From NCBI GenBank assembly GCA_004552305.1, contig SFOX01000010.1:1-42982 (forward strand): DNA of 42,982 nt, written 5' to 3'. The DNA comes from Subdoligranulum variabile (GTDB lineage: Bacteria > Bacillota > Clostridia > Oscillospirales > Ruminococcaceae). Position 1 is the first letter of the stretch, and every line of letters starts with the position of its first letter. The notes below the pieces were generated by a model that saw only the letters and a list, made by a program, of their open reading frames with translations, was not told the origin of the DNA and searched no databases. A program made the position numbers and the translations under genes. This document shows positions 24,770-31,914 of the stretch, one piece after another.

Positions 24770-24798
24770 ATTATAGCACAAATCGTCAGGTTTGAAAA
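24770..24798 (-). promoter_or_regulatory. Promoter of the PHP-TSCPD-FkbH group
   Basis: On the minus strand a TGC-extended -10 TATAAT (24775-24770) lies 17 bases from a weak -35 TTTTCA. The leader is about 20 bases. Confidence 0.55.
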
Positions 24799-24804
24799 GG
24801 GGGG

Positions 24805-25689
24805 TTATTGGGAAAGCGTCTGGGAAAAGCTGCGCAGATGCTGCAAAAACTGCTTGCCCGCCGGGGACAGCCCGCTTTGCGCAAGGCACGCCGCGCCGAT
24901 GCTGCGCTTGGCGACAGGCTCCAGCCGCAGCACCTGACAGCCGCAGTAGTCGGCACCATGCTTGAACATCAGCTCCGGCATAATGGCCAGCCCCTGCCCG
25001 CAGGAAACCATGGCGATCATACTTTGGTCGTCGGCAATATAGCTGCGGCTGTTGACCTGCAGCGCATTGATGCGGAAATAGCTTTGGATGTCGGCGTCCA
25101 CATCGGACAGCTGGCTGACAAAGGGCTGCCCCTGCAGCTCATCCGCGCGGATAAAGCCCGGACGTTTGGGCTGGTAGTCGGCGGGGGCAAGGCAGATCAG
25201 CGTGTCGTCATACAGCGGTTCAAAGTCAAAGCCGGTGGCGCTGGAGTTGGACAAAAAGCCCAGCTCCACGGCGCCGGTCTTGAGCCAGTTGGCAATGTCG
25301 GCGTAGGAGCCTTGGTAAATCTGCACGTCAATGCCGGGAAATTCCTTGCGGAAGGGCGGCAGCACCTGCGGCATCCACGTTACGCAGGCAGAGTTGAACA
25401 CGCCCACCCGCAAAACACCCTTGTGGGTGCCGTTGACCTGCGCGATGGACTGGTTCAGCGATTCGCTGCTGGCGGTCATCTGGCGGATGGCGGGCAAAAT
25501 GGCTTCGCCCGCGGCGGTCATCTTGACGCCGTTTTTGGTGCGGGTGAACAAAAGGAACCCGCATTCCGCCTCCATACCCGAAACCGCGTGGCTGATGGCA
25601 GAGGGGGTCAGGTGCAGCTGCTCGGCAGCGGCGGCAAAGGTACCCAGCTGTGCCACCATGGAAAATATCTGGCAGTCGGTAAGTGTCAT
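24805..25689 (-). CDS. LysR-family transcriptional regulator
   Basis: A 294-residue LysR protein with an N-terminal winged helix (FAAAAEQLHLTPSAISHAVSGME near residues 18-40) and a two-lobed co-inducer domain from about 90 (GVLRVGVFNSACVTWMPQVLPPFRKEFPG). The effector is unknown. The gene is divergent from a CPBP protease gene and from a candidate small RNA. A perfect CTTGCAA/TTGCAAG dyad just upstream of its promoter is a likely operator for itself or the divergent unit. Confidence 0.92.
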   Translation of the reverse strand: MTLTDCQIFSMVAQLGTFAAAAEQLHLTPSAISHAVSGMEAECGFLLFTRTKNGVKMTAAGEAILPAIRQMTASSESLNQSIAQVNGTHKGVLRVGVFNSACVTWMPQVLPPFRKEFPGIDVQIYQGSYADIANWLKTGAVELGFLSNSSATGFDFEPLYDDTLICLAPADYQPKRPGFIRADELQGQPFVSQLSDVDADIQSYFRINALQVNSRSYIADDQSMIAMVSCGQGLAIMPELMFKHGADYCGCQVLRLEPVAKRSIGAACLAQSGLSPAGKQFLQHLRSFSQTLSQ

Positions 25690-25743
25690 AGGATGCTCCT
25701 TTAGTGATGAGCCGTGTTCACCACTTGTGTGAAAAAGTTAAGC

Positions 25744-25772
25744 TTTACTTCTTATCCATAATGTACTATGAT
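25744..25772 (+). promoter_or_regulatory. Possible + promoter for a small RNA divergent from lysR
   Basis: TTTACT (25744-25749) and TATGAT (25767-25772) are 17 bases apart. It overlaps the lysR promoter on the other strand. Its only visible product would end at the orphan terminator at 25859-25891. Confidence 0.35.
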
Positions 25773-25788
25773 TTAAACAGAAAGTCAA
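25760..25788 (-). promoter_or_regulatory. lysR promoter
   Basis: On the minus strand TTGACT (25788-25783) and TACATT (25765-25760) are 17 bases apart. The leader is about 60 bases. Confidence 0.55.
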
Positions 25789-25790
25789 TG

Positions 25791-25810
25791 CTTGCAACGC
25801 ACATTGCAAG
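25791..25810. promoter_or_regulatory. Perfect dyad CTTGCAA-N6-TTGCAAG upstream of lysR
   Basis: Seven-base perfect arms with a six-base centre end two bases from the lysR -35 box. The position fits a LysR recognition site. It would also form a hairpin in the + strand RNA. Confidence 0.5.
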
Positions 25811-25822
25811 TGTACATGACCT

Positions 25823-25855
25823 CCCTCTTTTCCCTCTTTTCCCTCTTTTCCCTCT
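25823..25855. repeat. Nine-base tandem repeat CCCTCTTTT
   Basis: Three exact copies of CCCTCTTTT followed by CCCTCT. The strand bias is complete: all pyrimidine on +, all purine on -. Confidence 0.95.
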
Positions 25856-25858
25856 ATT

Positions 25859-25891
25859 GCCCTGCCGGCGCACAACGGCGGGGCTTTTTTT
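25859..25891 (+). terminator. Orphan terminator between lysR and the CPBP gene
   Basis: GCCCTGCCG (25859-25867) pairs with CGGCGGGGC (25876-25884), with one T-G pair, followed by seven T. It directs + strand termination although no + gene precedes it. Confidence 0.85.
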
Positions 25892-25892
25892 A

Positions 25893-25921
25893 TTGCGAAA
25901 ATCGACAGCTTGTGGTATGAT
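25893..25921 (+). promoter_or_regulatory. Promoter of the CPBP-tadA-SDR group
   Basis: TTGCGA (25893-25898) and TATGAT (25916-25921) are 17 bases apart, directly after the orphan terminator. Confidence 0.55.
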
Positions 25922-25955
25922 GGAAAGAAAGTTTACAGACTAAGGATGGAAAGCT

Positions 25956-26861
25956 ATGGCAAGGGTTCGCGGGGTACGCGGCGCCGCCGGGGTTTGCGCG
26001 CTGGCGGCGATATTGTATCTGTTGGCAAGAAGTGTGCTGACGCTGCTGGTCAGCGGCATTATGGGGCTGATCCAGCCCGGTGCCAGCTTGGCGCACGCGA
26101 CCGGCTTTGGTGAGGTCGGCGTGATCTTGCTGCAGACGCTGGTGGGCATCGGTGCGCTGGCGCTGCCGCTGTGGTGGCTGCTGTGTTCCACCCGGCTGCA
26201 GATCAAGGATATGCGCATTATGATCCCCACCGCGTGGAGTCCGGGCTTTTGCCTGCCAGTGTTTTTGGGGCTGGCGAACGCAGGCAACCTGCTGGGCGGG
26301 CTTTTGTGCCGCATTTTCGGCGTGGAGCAGCGCGGCACGCTGCTGGCAGGCGGCGGTGCGGAATTGTTTTTGCAGTTTGTATCGCTTTGCCTTGTACCCG
26401 CTGTAACAGAGGAACTGTTTTTCCGCGGGGCGCTGCAGGGACTTTTGCGTCCCAGCGGCAGCGCGGCGGCGATTTTCGGCACGGCACTGCTGTTCGGACT
26501 TTTGCATCTGGATTTGGCGCAGGGGCTTACGGCGTTTATCAGCGCGGTATTTTTGGGCTGGCTGGCAGAGCGCTCGGGCAGTATCTTGCCGGGGATGCTC
26601 CTGCATTTTGTCAACAACTCGCTGGCGTTTCTGACGCTGTATCTGCGCTTATATGCCCCGGCGGCGGCAGCTATGGCGGTGGAACTGTTCATTTTGCTGT
26701 TTTTCCCGGTGTTTGCGGTGTGGCTGATCTGGCGCGCCCGCGGACAGGGATTTCGGTTTTCGGCAGGGCTGCGCCCCGGCGTGGATGCGCTGAACGTCTT
26801 TACCAGCCCGGTATATTCTGCAACGGTCATCTTTTTGGTGGCGTATGCAGCGCTGCTGTGA
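25956..26861 (+). CDS. CPBP-family intramembrane metalloprotease (CAAX/Abi type)
   Basis: A 301-residue membrane protein with about eight hydrophobic segments. The glutamate-type active-site motifs are present: EELFFRG at residues 152-158, FGLLHLD at about 180-186 (His184) and HFVNNS at 217-222. Family members cleave prenylated or other membrane substrates, and some act in bacteriocin immunity; the substrate here is unknown. It is followed after ten bases by tadA, so the two may be co-transcribed. Confidence 0.9.
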   Translation: MARVRGVRGAAGVCALAAILYLLARSVLTLLVSGIMGLIQPGASLAHATGFGEVGVILLQTLVGIGALALPLWWLLCSTRLQIKDMRIMIPTAWSPGFCLPVFLGLANAGNLLGGLLCRIFGVEQRGTLLAGGGAELFLQFVSLCLVPAVTEELFFRGALQGLLRPSGSAAAIFGTALLFGLLHLDLAQGLTAFISAVFLGWLAERSGSILPGMLLHFVNNSLAFLTLYLRLYAPAAAAMAVELFILLFFPVFAVWLIWRARGQGFRFSAGLRPGVDALNVFTSPVYSATVIFLVAYAALL

Positions 26862-26871
26862 GGGAGAACGT

Positions 26872-27333
26872 ATGACCGATGAAGAACTGATGCGCGCCGC
26901 CCTGGACGAGGCGCGCAAGGCGGCAGCGCTGGGCGAGGTGCCTGTGGGGGCGGTGATCGCCAAGGACGGCGAGATTATTTCCCGGGCGCATAACCTGCGG
27001 GAAACCGGCAAAAACGCCGTGTACCACGCGGAAATGCTGGCGATCGACGCCGCGTGCAAGGCGCTGGGCGGCTGGCGGCTGTGGCAGTGTGAACTGTTTG
27101 TGACGCTGGAGCCTTGCCCGATGTGCAGCGGGGCGATCATCAACAGCCGGATAAAGCGCGTTGTGTACGGTGCCAAGGACCCCAAGGCGGGCTGCTGCGG
27201 CGGTATGACCGATCTGTTTGCCCTGCCTTTTAACCATCACCCTGTGATGGAGCAGGGCTTGCTGGAGGCAGAAAGCCAGCAGCTGATGCAGGAATTTTTT
27301 GCCCGTCTGCGCGAAAAAAGAAAGAAGAAATGA
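26872..27333 (+). CDS. tadA: tRNA-specific adenosine deaminase TadA
   Basis: A 153-residue zinc deaminase that converts A34 to inosine in tRNA-Arg(ACG). Zinc ligands and catalytic glutamate are His52-Ala-Glu54 and Cys82/Cys85 in PCPMC. The start at 26872 is set by GAGGGAG upstream; an in-frame ATG 27 bases earlier lies in the end of the CPBP gene. The C-terminus is lysine-rich. One base separates its stop from the start of the SDR gene. Confidence 0.95.
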   Translation: MTDEELMRAALDEARKAAALGEVPVGAVIAKDGEIISRAHNLRETGKNAVYHAEMLAIDAACKALGGWRLWQCELFVTLEPCPMCSGAIINSRIKRVVYGAKDPKAGCCGGMTDLFALPFNHHPVMEQGLLEAESQQLMQEFFARLREKRKKK

Positions 27334-27334
27334 T

Positions 27335-28075
27335 ATGGCTTACAATGTTTTGATCACCGGCGGCAGCCGGGGCATCGGCGCGGCAGCCGTGCGGGAATTT
27401 GCCAAGGCGGGCTATAATGTCGCCTTTACCTGGCACAGCAGTGCTTCGGCAGCCGATGCCGTGGTGCAGGACGTGCGCAGCGCTTGCCCCGATTGCCGCG
27501 TGGTTTCTATACAGGCGGATGCGGGCGATGCTGCGCAGGTCAGGGCTGCCGTAAGCAAGGCGGAATATGAGTTGGGCAGCCTGCAGGTGCTTGTCTGCAA
27601 TGCGGGCATTGCGCAGCAAAAGCTGTTTACCGACACCACCGACGAGGATTGGCGCCGCCTGATGGCGGTGGATCTGGACGGTGCCTTTTATGCCTGCCGG
27701 GCGGTTTTGCCCGGTATGATACACCAAAAATACGGGCGCATCCTGTTGGTAAGCAGTATGTGGGGGCAGACCGGCGGCAGCTGCGAGGTGGCTTACAGCG
27801 CTGCCAAGGCAGGGCTGATCGGGCTTGGCAAGGCGCTTGCCAAGGAGGAAGGTCCCAGCGGCATTACGGTAAACATCATCGCGCCCGGCGTTATCGACAC
27901 CGATATGATGGCGGGCTTTACCGCAGAGGATCGCGCCGCCTTGGCGGAGGAAACCCCCGTCTGCCGCCTTGGCACCGCGCAGGAAATTGCCCGCACCATG
28001 GTGTTTTTAGCCGACGAGCAGAGCGGCTATATCACCGGGCAGGTCATCGGGCAAAACGGCGGCTTGGTCATTTGA
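27335..28075 (+). CDS. Short-chain dehydrogenase/reductase, FabG-like
   Basis: A 246-residue classical SDR. The NADP-binding motif is TGGSRGIG at residues 8-15, NAGIAQ is at 89-94, and the catalytic Tyr154/Lys158 sit in YSAAK with Ser140 or Ser141 as the third residue. The protein closely resembles 3-oxoacyl-ACP reductase FabG, but no fatty-acid genes adjoin it, so it may act on another ketone. It has no clear ribosome site and starts one base after the tadA stop, suggesting coupled translation. Confidence 0.88.
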   Translation: MAYNVLITGGSRGIGAAAVREFAKAGYNVAFTWHSSASAADAVVQDVRSACPDCRVVSIQADAGDAAQVRAAVSKAEYELGSLQVLVCNAGIAQQKLFTDTTDEDWRRLMAVDLDGAFYACRAVLPGMIHQKYGRILLVSSMWGQTGGSCEVAYSAAKAGLIGLGKALAKEEGPSGITVNIIAPGVIDTDMMAGFTAEDRAALAEETPVCRLGTAQEIARTMVFLADEQSGYITGQVIGQNGGLVI

Positions 28076-28100
28076 AATGTAGATGAAAGGAGGGGCTGCT

Positions 28101-29030
28101 ATGCCCTTGATTATCCCCCGTGAGCTGCCCGCGTATGACGAGCTTTCGCACGAGAATGTATTTGTTATGCATCAGGAGCGCGCCCGCAGCCAGCATATCC
28201 GCCCGCTGCGCATCCTGATTTTGAATTTGATGCCCACCAAGATCGTAACCGAAACCCAGCTGGCGCGTCTGCTCGCCAACAGCCCCCTGCAGGTGCAGGT
28301 GACCTTTTTGCAGACTGCCACCCACAATACCACCCACACCGCGCCCGAGCATATGAAGGCGTTTTACAAGACCTTTGATGAAATCAAAAACGAGCGCTTT
28401 GACGGTATGATCATCACGGGTGCGCCGCTGGAGGATATGGCGTATGAGCAGGTGGATTATTGGGACGAGTTGTGTACCATTATGGATTACACAAAAGAAA
28501 ACGTCTACTCGACCATTCACCTGTGCTGGGGCGCGCTGGCGGGTCTGTACTACCATTTCGGCATCCCCAAGGTGCATCTGGAGCAAAAGATGTTCGGCGT
28601 GTTTGAGCATCGCGTGACCCGCCCCTCGAATCCGCTGGTGCGCGGCTTTGACGAACGCTTTTACGCCCCCCACAGCCGTTGGGCGGGGCTGGACCGCAGC
28701 GCCATTGACGCCTGCGGCGACCTGCGCATTCTGGCAGAAAGCGACGTGGCGGGACCGATGCTGCTCTCGACCGATTCGGGACGGCAGATTTTTGCGATCG
28801 GACACCCCGAATACGACAAATATACGCTGGATAAGGAATACAAGCGGGATGTCAGCGCGGGCAGACCCATCCATGTCCCCTGCAACTACTACCCTGACGA
28901 CGACCCCGCGCGGGACCCTTTGTTCCGCTGGCGCGCCCACGGGTACCTGCTGTACACCAACTGGCTGAACTACTACGTCTATCAGGATACCCCCTACGAC
29001 CTGACACATCTGGAAGCATTGGAGAAATAA
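28101..29030 (+). CDS. metA: Homoserine O-acetyltransferase (MetA type)
   Basis: A 309-residue MetA-family enzyme that acylates L-homoserine in methionine synthesis. The nucleophile cysteine is in HLCWGALAG near residue 142 and the catalytic His in GHPEYD near 235. Residue 111, in GAPLED, is Glu. In characterised MetA proteins Glu at this position gives acetyl-CoA use and Gly gives succinyl-CoA use, so acetylation is predicted. AAGGAGG lies ahead of the ATG at 28101, preferred to 28083. No SAM or T-box leader is seen in the 25-base gap upstream. Confidence 0.93.
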   Translation: MPLIIPRELPAYDELSHENVFVMHQERARSQHIRPLRILILNLMPTKIVTETQLARLLANSPLQVQVTFLQTATHNTTHTAPEHMKAFYKTFDEIKNERFDGMIITGAPLEDMAYEQVDYWDELCTIMDYTKENVYSTIHLCWGALAGLYYHFGIPKVHLEQKMFGVFEHRVTRPSNPLVRGFDERFYAPHSRWAGLDRSAIDACGDLRILAESDVAGPMLLSTDSGRQIFAIGHPEYDKYTLDKEYKRDVSAGRPIHVPCNYYPDDDPARDPLFRWRAHGYLLYTNWLNYYVYQDTPYDLTHLEALEK

Positions 29031-29032
29031 TT

Positions 29033-29821
29033 ATGGCAAAAATCAGTGCCTGCATCGTAGCGTACTGTGATTACGAGGAAGTCTGCACCGCCGTGCGCAG
29101 CATCCTGCATTACACCCAAACTGCCGATTTCGTGCTGTATGTCGTGGATAACGCCAGCCCCGACGGCTGCGGCAGACAGCTGGCGAAAACGGATTTCGGC
29201 GATGAGCGGGTGAAAATCCTCTGCCTGCCCGAAAATCTGGGCTTTGGCAAGGGACACAACTTTGTGCTGGATAAACTGCACAGCGACGTGCATTTTATTT
29301 TGAACCCCGATATTTTGCTGACGCAGGACACCCTGCCCGCCATGGCGGACTGGTTGCTGGCAACGCCGGGCGCTGCCATGGCAACGCCGCAGCTGCGCTA
29401 CCCGGACGGAAAATTGCAGCACCTGCCCCGCCGCAAGCCCACGCCGTGGCTGCTGCTGGCACGCCAGCTGGCACCAAGGTTCGGCGGTGTGTTCCGCAAG
29501 GCGGATGACCACTACACCATGCAGGACGAGGATCTGACCCGACCGCGTAAAATTGAATTTTGCACAGGCAGCTTTATGGCAGTGCGCACCGAGGTATACA
29601 AAAAAATCGGCGGCTTTGACCCCGCATATTTTATGTATGTTGAGGATGCCGACCTGACCCAAAAGGTTCTGCGCGAGGGCACGGTCTGGCTTGCCCCGCA
29701 GTTTGGCGCCATCCACGCATGGCACCGCGCCCCCATGCGCGACGTGGGCAAGTTTAAAATGCAGCTGGTCAGTATGGGGCGGTATTTCAAAAAATGGGGC
29801 TGCGGCAAAGGCAAGGTGTAA
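29033..29821 (+). CDS. Family 2 glycosyltransferase, rhamnosyltransferase-like
   Basis: A 262-residue GT-A fold transferase. VVDNASPDG near residues 37-45 binds the nucleotide, LNPDI near 89-93 stands for the metal-binding Asp motif, TGSFMAVR and YFMYVEDADL near 197-206 form the acceptor/catalytic region, and an amphipathic tail ends the protein. Relatives add rhamnose or other sugars to cell-surface polymers. There are no other glycan-assembly genes nearby, so sugar and acceptor are unknown. It starts two bases after metA stops, and they probably share a transcript ending at 29,845-29,880. Confidence 0.87.
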   Translation: MAKISACIVAYCDYEEVCTAVRSILHYTQTADFVLYVVDNASPDGCGRQLAKTDFGDERVKILCLPENLGFGKGHNFVLDKLHSDVHFILNPDILLTQDTLPAMADWLLATPGAAMATPQLRYPDGKLQHLPRRKPTPWLLLARQLAPRFGGVFRKADDHYTMQDEDLTRPRKIEFCTGSFMAVRTEVYKKIGGFDPAYFMYVEDADLTQKVLREGTVWLAPQFGAIHAWHRAPMRDVGKFKMQLVSMGRYFKKWGCGKGKV

Positions 29822-29844
29822 AGCCGCCGCCAAAAAAATGTAGG

Positions 29845-29880
29845 GCAACTACCCGCTTTTGCGGGTGGTTGCAGTTTTTT
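29845..29880 (+). terminator. Terminator after the glycosyltransferase gene
   Basis: GCAACTACCCGC (29845-29856) pairs with GCGGGTGGTTGC (29861-29872) around TTTT, followed by six T. Confidence 0.88.
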
Positions 29881-29960
29881 GTGCGGATATTGTGACTTTT
29901 CCTGCGGTTTGACCGTTTCGTGGGTGCAAGACCTTGAATCAGAAAGGAAAACACAACGCT

Positions 29961-30041
29961 ATGGAGGATAACAAAATCATAGATGCCTTATTGCCTAAAA
30001 AAGTCAGACTTGACAAACCCGGTGACGGTGTGGTACAGTAA
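29961..30041 (+). CDS. Possible 26-residue small protein upstream of fhs
   Basis: An ATG at 29961 behind AGAAAGGAAA opens a 26-codon frame (MEDNKIIDALL...) ending at TAA 30039-30041. It is lysine- and aspartate-rich, with no known family. The frame spans the fhs promoter, which argues against importance. It is separated from the upstream gene by a terminator and has no clear promoter. Confidence 0.25.
   Translation: MEDNKIIDALLPKKVRLDKPGDGVVQ
30010..30039 (+). promoter_or_regulatory. fhs promoter
   Basis: TTGACA (30010-30015) and TACAGT (30034-30039) are 18 bases apart. The start near 30046 leads directly into the ZTP aptamer. Confidence 0.75.
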
Positions 30042-30047
30042 CACTAT

Positions 30048-30168
30048 ACGAGGCCGCTGACCGACGGAATTATGTGGGGTATACCACAGGGGAGGCGGGC
30101 AAAACCTCGTCTTTAGCCGACCGTCTGGGCTGCACACACGCCAGTGTGTGCAGCCCTTTATTGTTTTT
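30048..30168 (+). promoter_or_regulatory. ZTP/ZMP (pfl) riboswitch with terminator
   Basis: The aptamer shows the pfl-motif hallmarks: GCTGACCGACGGAA (30055-30068), a hairpin TGTGG/CCACA (30072-30088) followed by GGGGAGG, and the downstream CCGACCGTCTGGGC (30117-30130). The 3' end of the aptamer merges into a perfect 13-base-pair terminator, GGGCTGCACACAC/GTGTGTGCAGCCC (30127-30139 with 30144-30156), followed by T-rich sequence. ZMP/ZTP builds up when 10-formyl-tetrahydrofolate is short; binding should prevent termination and raise fhs expression. fhs is a known target class. Confidence 0.92.
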
Positions 30169-30191
30169 TACAAAAACGGAGGAATTGTACC

Positions 30192-31853
30192 ATGCTGAGC
30201 GATATCCAAATTGCACAGGCCGCCAAGATGCGCCCCATCACCGAAATTGCCGCCGAGCTGGGTCTGCAGGGGCAGGATGTCATCCCCTACGGTCACTACA
30301 AGGCAAAGCTGAACCATCTGCTGGCGAAGAGCGACCGCCCCGAGGGCAAGCTGATTTTGGTCACTGCCATCAGCCCCACCCCCGCCGGTGAGGGCAAGAC
30401 CACCACCAGCGTGGGTCTTGCGGACGCCATGAACGCCATGGGCAAAAAGACGATGCTCTGCCTGCGCGAGCCGTCCTTGGGACCTGTGTTCGGCATTAAG
30501 GGCGGCGCGGCCGGCGGCGGCTATGCGCAGGTCGTGCCGATGGAGGATATCAACCTGCATTTTACCGGCGATATCCACGCCATCGGCGCTGCCAACAACC
30601 TGCTGGCAGCGATGATCGACAACTCCATCCAGCAGGGCAACCCCCTGAACATTGATGCCCGCCGCATCACATGGAAGCGCTGCATGGATATGAACGACCG
30701 CCAGCTGCGTTTTATTGTGGACGGTCTGGGCGGCAAAATCAACGGCACCCCCCGCGAGGACGGTTTTGACATTACCGTGGCCAGCGAGGTAATGGCAGTG
30801 TTCTGCCTTGCCAAGGATCTGACGGATCTGAAGGAGCGCCTGTCCCGCATTGTCTGCGCCTACACCTACGACGGCAAGCCCGTTACCGCCGGGCAGATCG
30901 GCGCCGCCGGTGCGATGACCGCCCTGTTGAAGGACGCGCTCGACCCGAACCTTGTGCAGACGCTGGAAAACAACCCCGCCATCATCCACGGCGGTCCCTT
31001 TGCCAATATTGCCCACGGCTGCAACAGCGTCATTGCCACCAAGCTGAGCCTGAAGCTGGCGGACTATGTCGTGACCGAGGCGGGCTTCGGCGCGGATTTG
31101 GGCGCGGAGAAGTTCCTGGACATCAAGTGCCGCTATGCAGGGCTGAACCCGGCGGCTGTGGTGCTGGTTGCCACCGTGCGCGCGCTGAAATCCCACGGCG
31201 GTGTGGCAAAGGCTGACCTGAATAAGCCCAATGCGGCGGCTGTGCGCGCCGGTGTCGCCAACCTGACCCGCCATATCGAAAACCTGCAGGGCTTCGGCTT
31301 GCCGGTTTGCGTGGCAATCAACGCCTTCCCCACCGACACGGAGGAGGAAATGGCGGTCATTCACGAAATCTGCGCCAAGGTCGGCGTCCCCTGCGCCCTG
31401 AGTGAGGTCTTTGCCAAGGGCGGCGAGGGCGGCAAGGCACTGGCGGAAACCGTGCTTTCCGTTATGGATGACACCGCCCGCGTGCAGTACACCTACCCGC
31501 TGGAGGCTTCTCTGACGGAGAAGATCGAAGCGGTTGCCAAGAAAATCTACCGCGCCGACGGGGTAAACTACACCGCTGCCGCCAAAAAGACGCTGGAGGA
31601 GCTGACGGCGCTGGGCTACGGCAATTTGCCGGTCTGCATTGCCAAGACGCAGTATTCCTTCAGCGATGACGCCAAGCTGATCGGCGCGCCCGAGGGCTTT
31701 GCCATGAACGTGCGCGAGGTACGCCTGAGCGCCGGTGCCGGGTTTGTGGTGGTCATCTGCGGCAGCATTATGACGATGCCGGGGCTTCCCAAGCACCCCG
31801 CTGCCATGGACATTGACGTGGACGGCGAGGGCAAAATTACCGGGTTGTTCTGA
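30192..31853 (+). CDS. fhs: Formate--tetrahydrofolate ligase
   Basis: A 553-residue enzyme that makes 10-formyl-tetrahydrofolate from formate, tetrahydrofolate and ATP for purine and one-carbon metabolism. The P-loop-like ATP site TPAGEGKTTTSVGLADA is near residues 59-75; REPSLGPVFGIKGGAAGGGYAQV near 95-117, HFTGDIHA and EAGFGADLGAEKF near 309-321 are conserved family blocks. The length is typical. The start at 30192 follows GGAGG and the riboswitch terminator. It stands alone between two terminators and is controlled by the ZTP riboswitch. Confidence 0.97.
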   Translation: MLSDIQIAQAAKMRPITEIAAELGLQGQDVIPYGHYKAKLNHLLAKSDRPEGKLILVTAISPTPAGEGKTTTSVGLADAMNAMGKKTMLCLREPSLGPVFGIKGGAAGGGYAQVVPMEDINLHFTGDIHAIGAANNLLAAMIDNSIQQGNPLNIDARRITWKRCMDMNDRQLRFIVDGLGGKINGTPREDGFDITVASEVMAVFCLAKDLTDLKERLSRIVCAYTYDGKPVTAGQIGAAGAMTALLKDALDPNLVQTLENNPAIIHGGPFANIAHGCNSVIATKLSLKLADYVVTEAGFGADLGAEKFLDIKCRYAGLNPAAVVLVATVRALKSHGGVAKADLNKPNAAAVRAGVANLTRHIENLQGFGLPVCVAINAFPTDTEEEMAVIHEICAKVGVPCALSEVFAKGGEGGKALAETVLSVMDDTARVQYTYPLEASLTEKIEAVAKKIYRADGVNYTAAAKKTLEELTALGYGNLPVCIAKTQYSFSDDAKLIGAPEGFAMNVREVRLSAGAGFVVVICGSIMTMPGLPKHPAAMDIDVDGEGKITGLF

Positions 31854-31875
31854 GTATAGTATTTTTGTCTGCAAA

Positions 31876-31914
31876 AACGGAGCGGTTCCCGATACGGGAA
31901 CCGCTCCGTTTGTT
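31876..31914. terminator. Bidirectional terminator after fhs
   Basis: AACGGAGCGGTTCCC (31876-31890) pairs perfectly with GGGAACCGCTCCGTT (31896-31910). It is flanked by A on the left and T on the right, so it can end both fhs and the convergent cysteine-cluster gene. Confidence 0.85.

Larger units (their letters stand above)
25779..25891 (+). ncRNA. Candidate small RNA with pyrimidine repeats
   Basis: A predicted transcript of about 110 bases. It contains the hairpin CTTGCAA/TTGCAAG (25791-25810), then GACCTCC, then (CCCTCTTTT)x3 plus CCCTCT (25823-25855), and ends in a strong terminator. The pyrimidine stretch is complementary to Shine-Dalgarno sequences (ACCTCC, CCCTCTTTT). No protein is encoded. 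Its existence is inferred mainly from the terminator, which has no other + gene to serve for 4 kb upstream. Confidence 0.4.

Noticed and set aside
25823..25855. Tandem repeat considered as a CRISPR-like array
   Set aside because: Units are nine bases with no spacers and there are no cas genes.
30168..31874. Long open frame on the minus strand opposite fhs
   Set aside because: Fhs is full length on the plus strand behind a ZTP riboswitch; the opposite frame has no family features.
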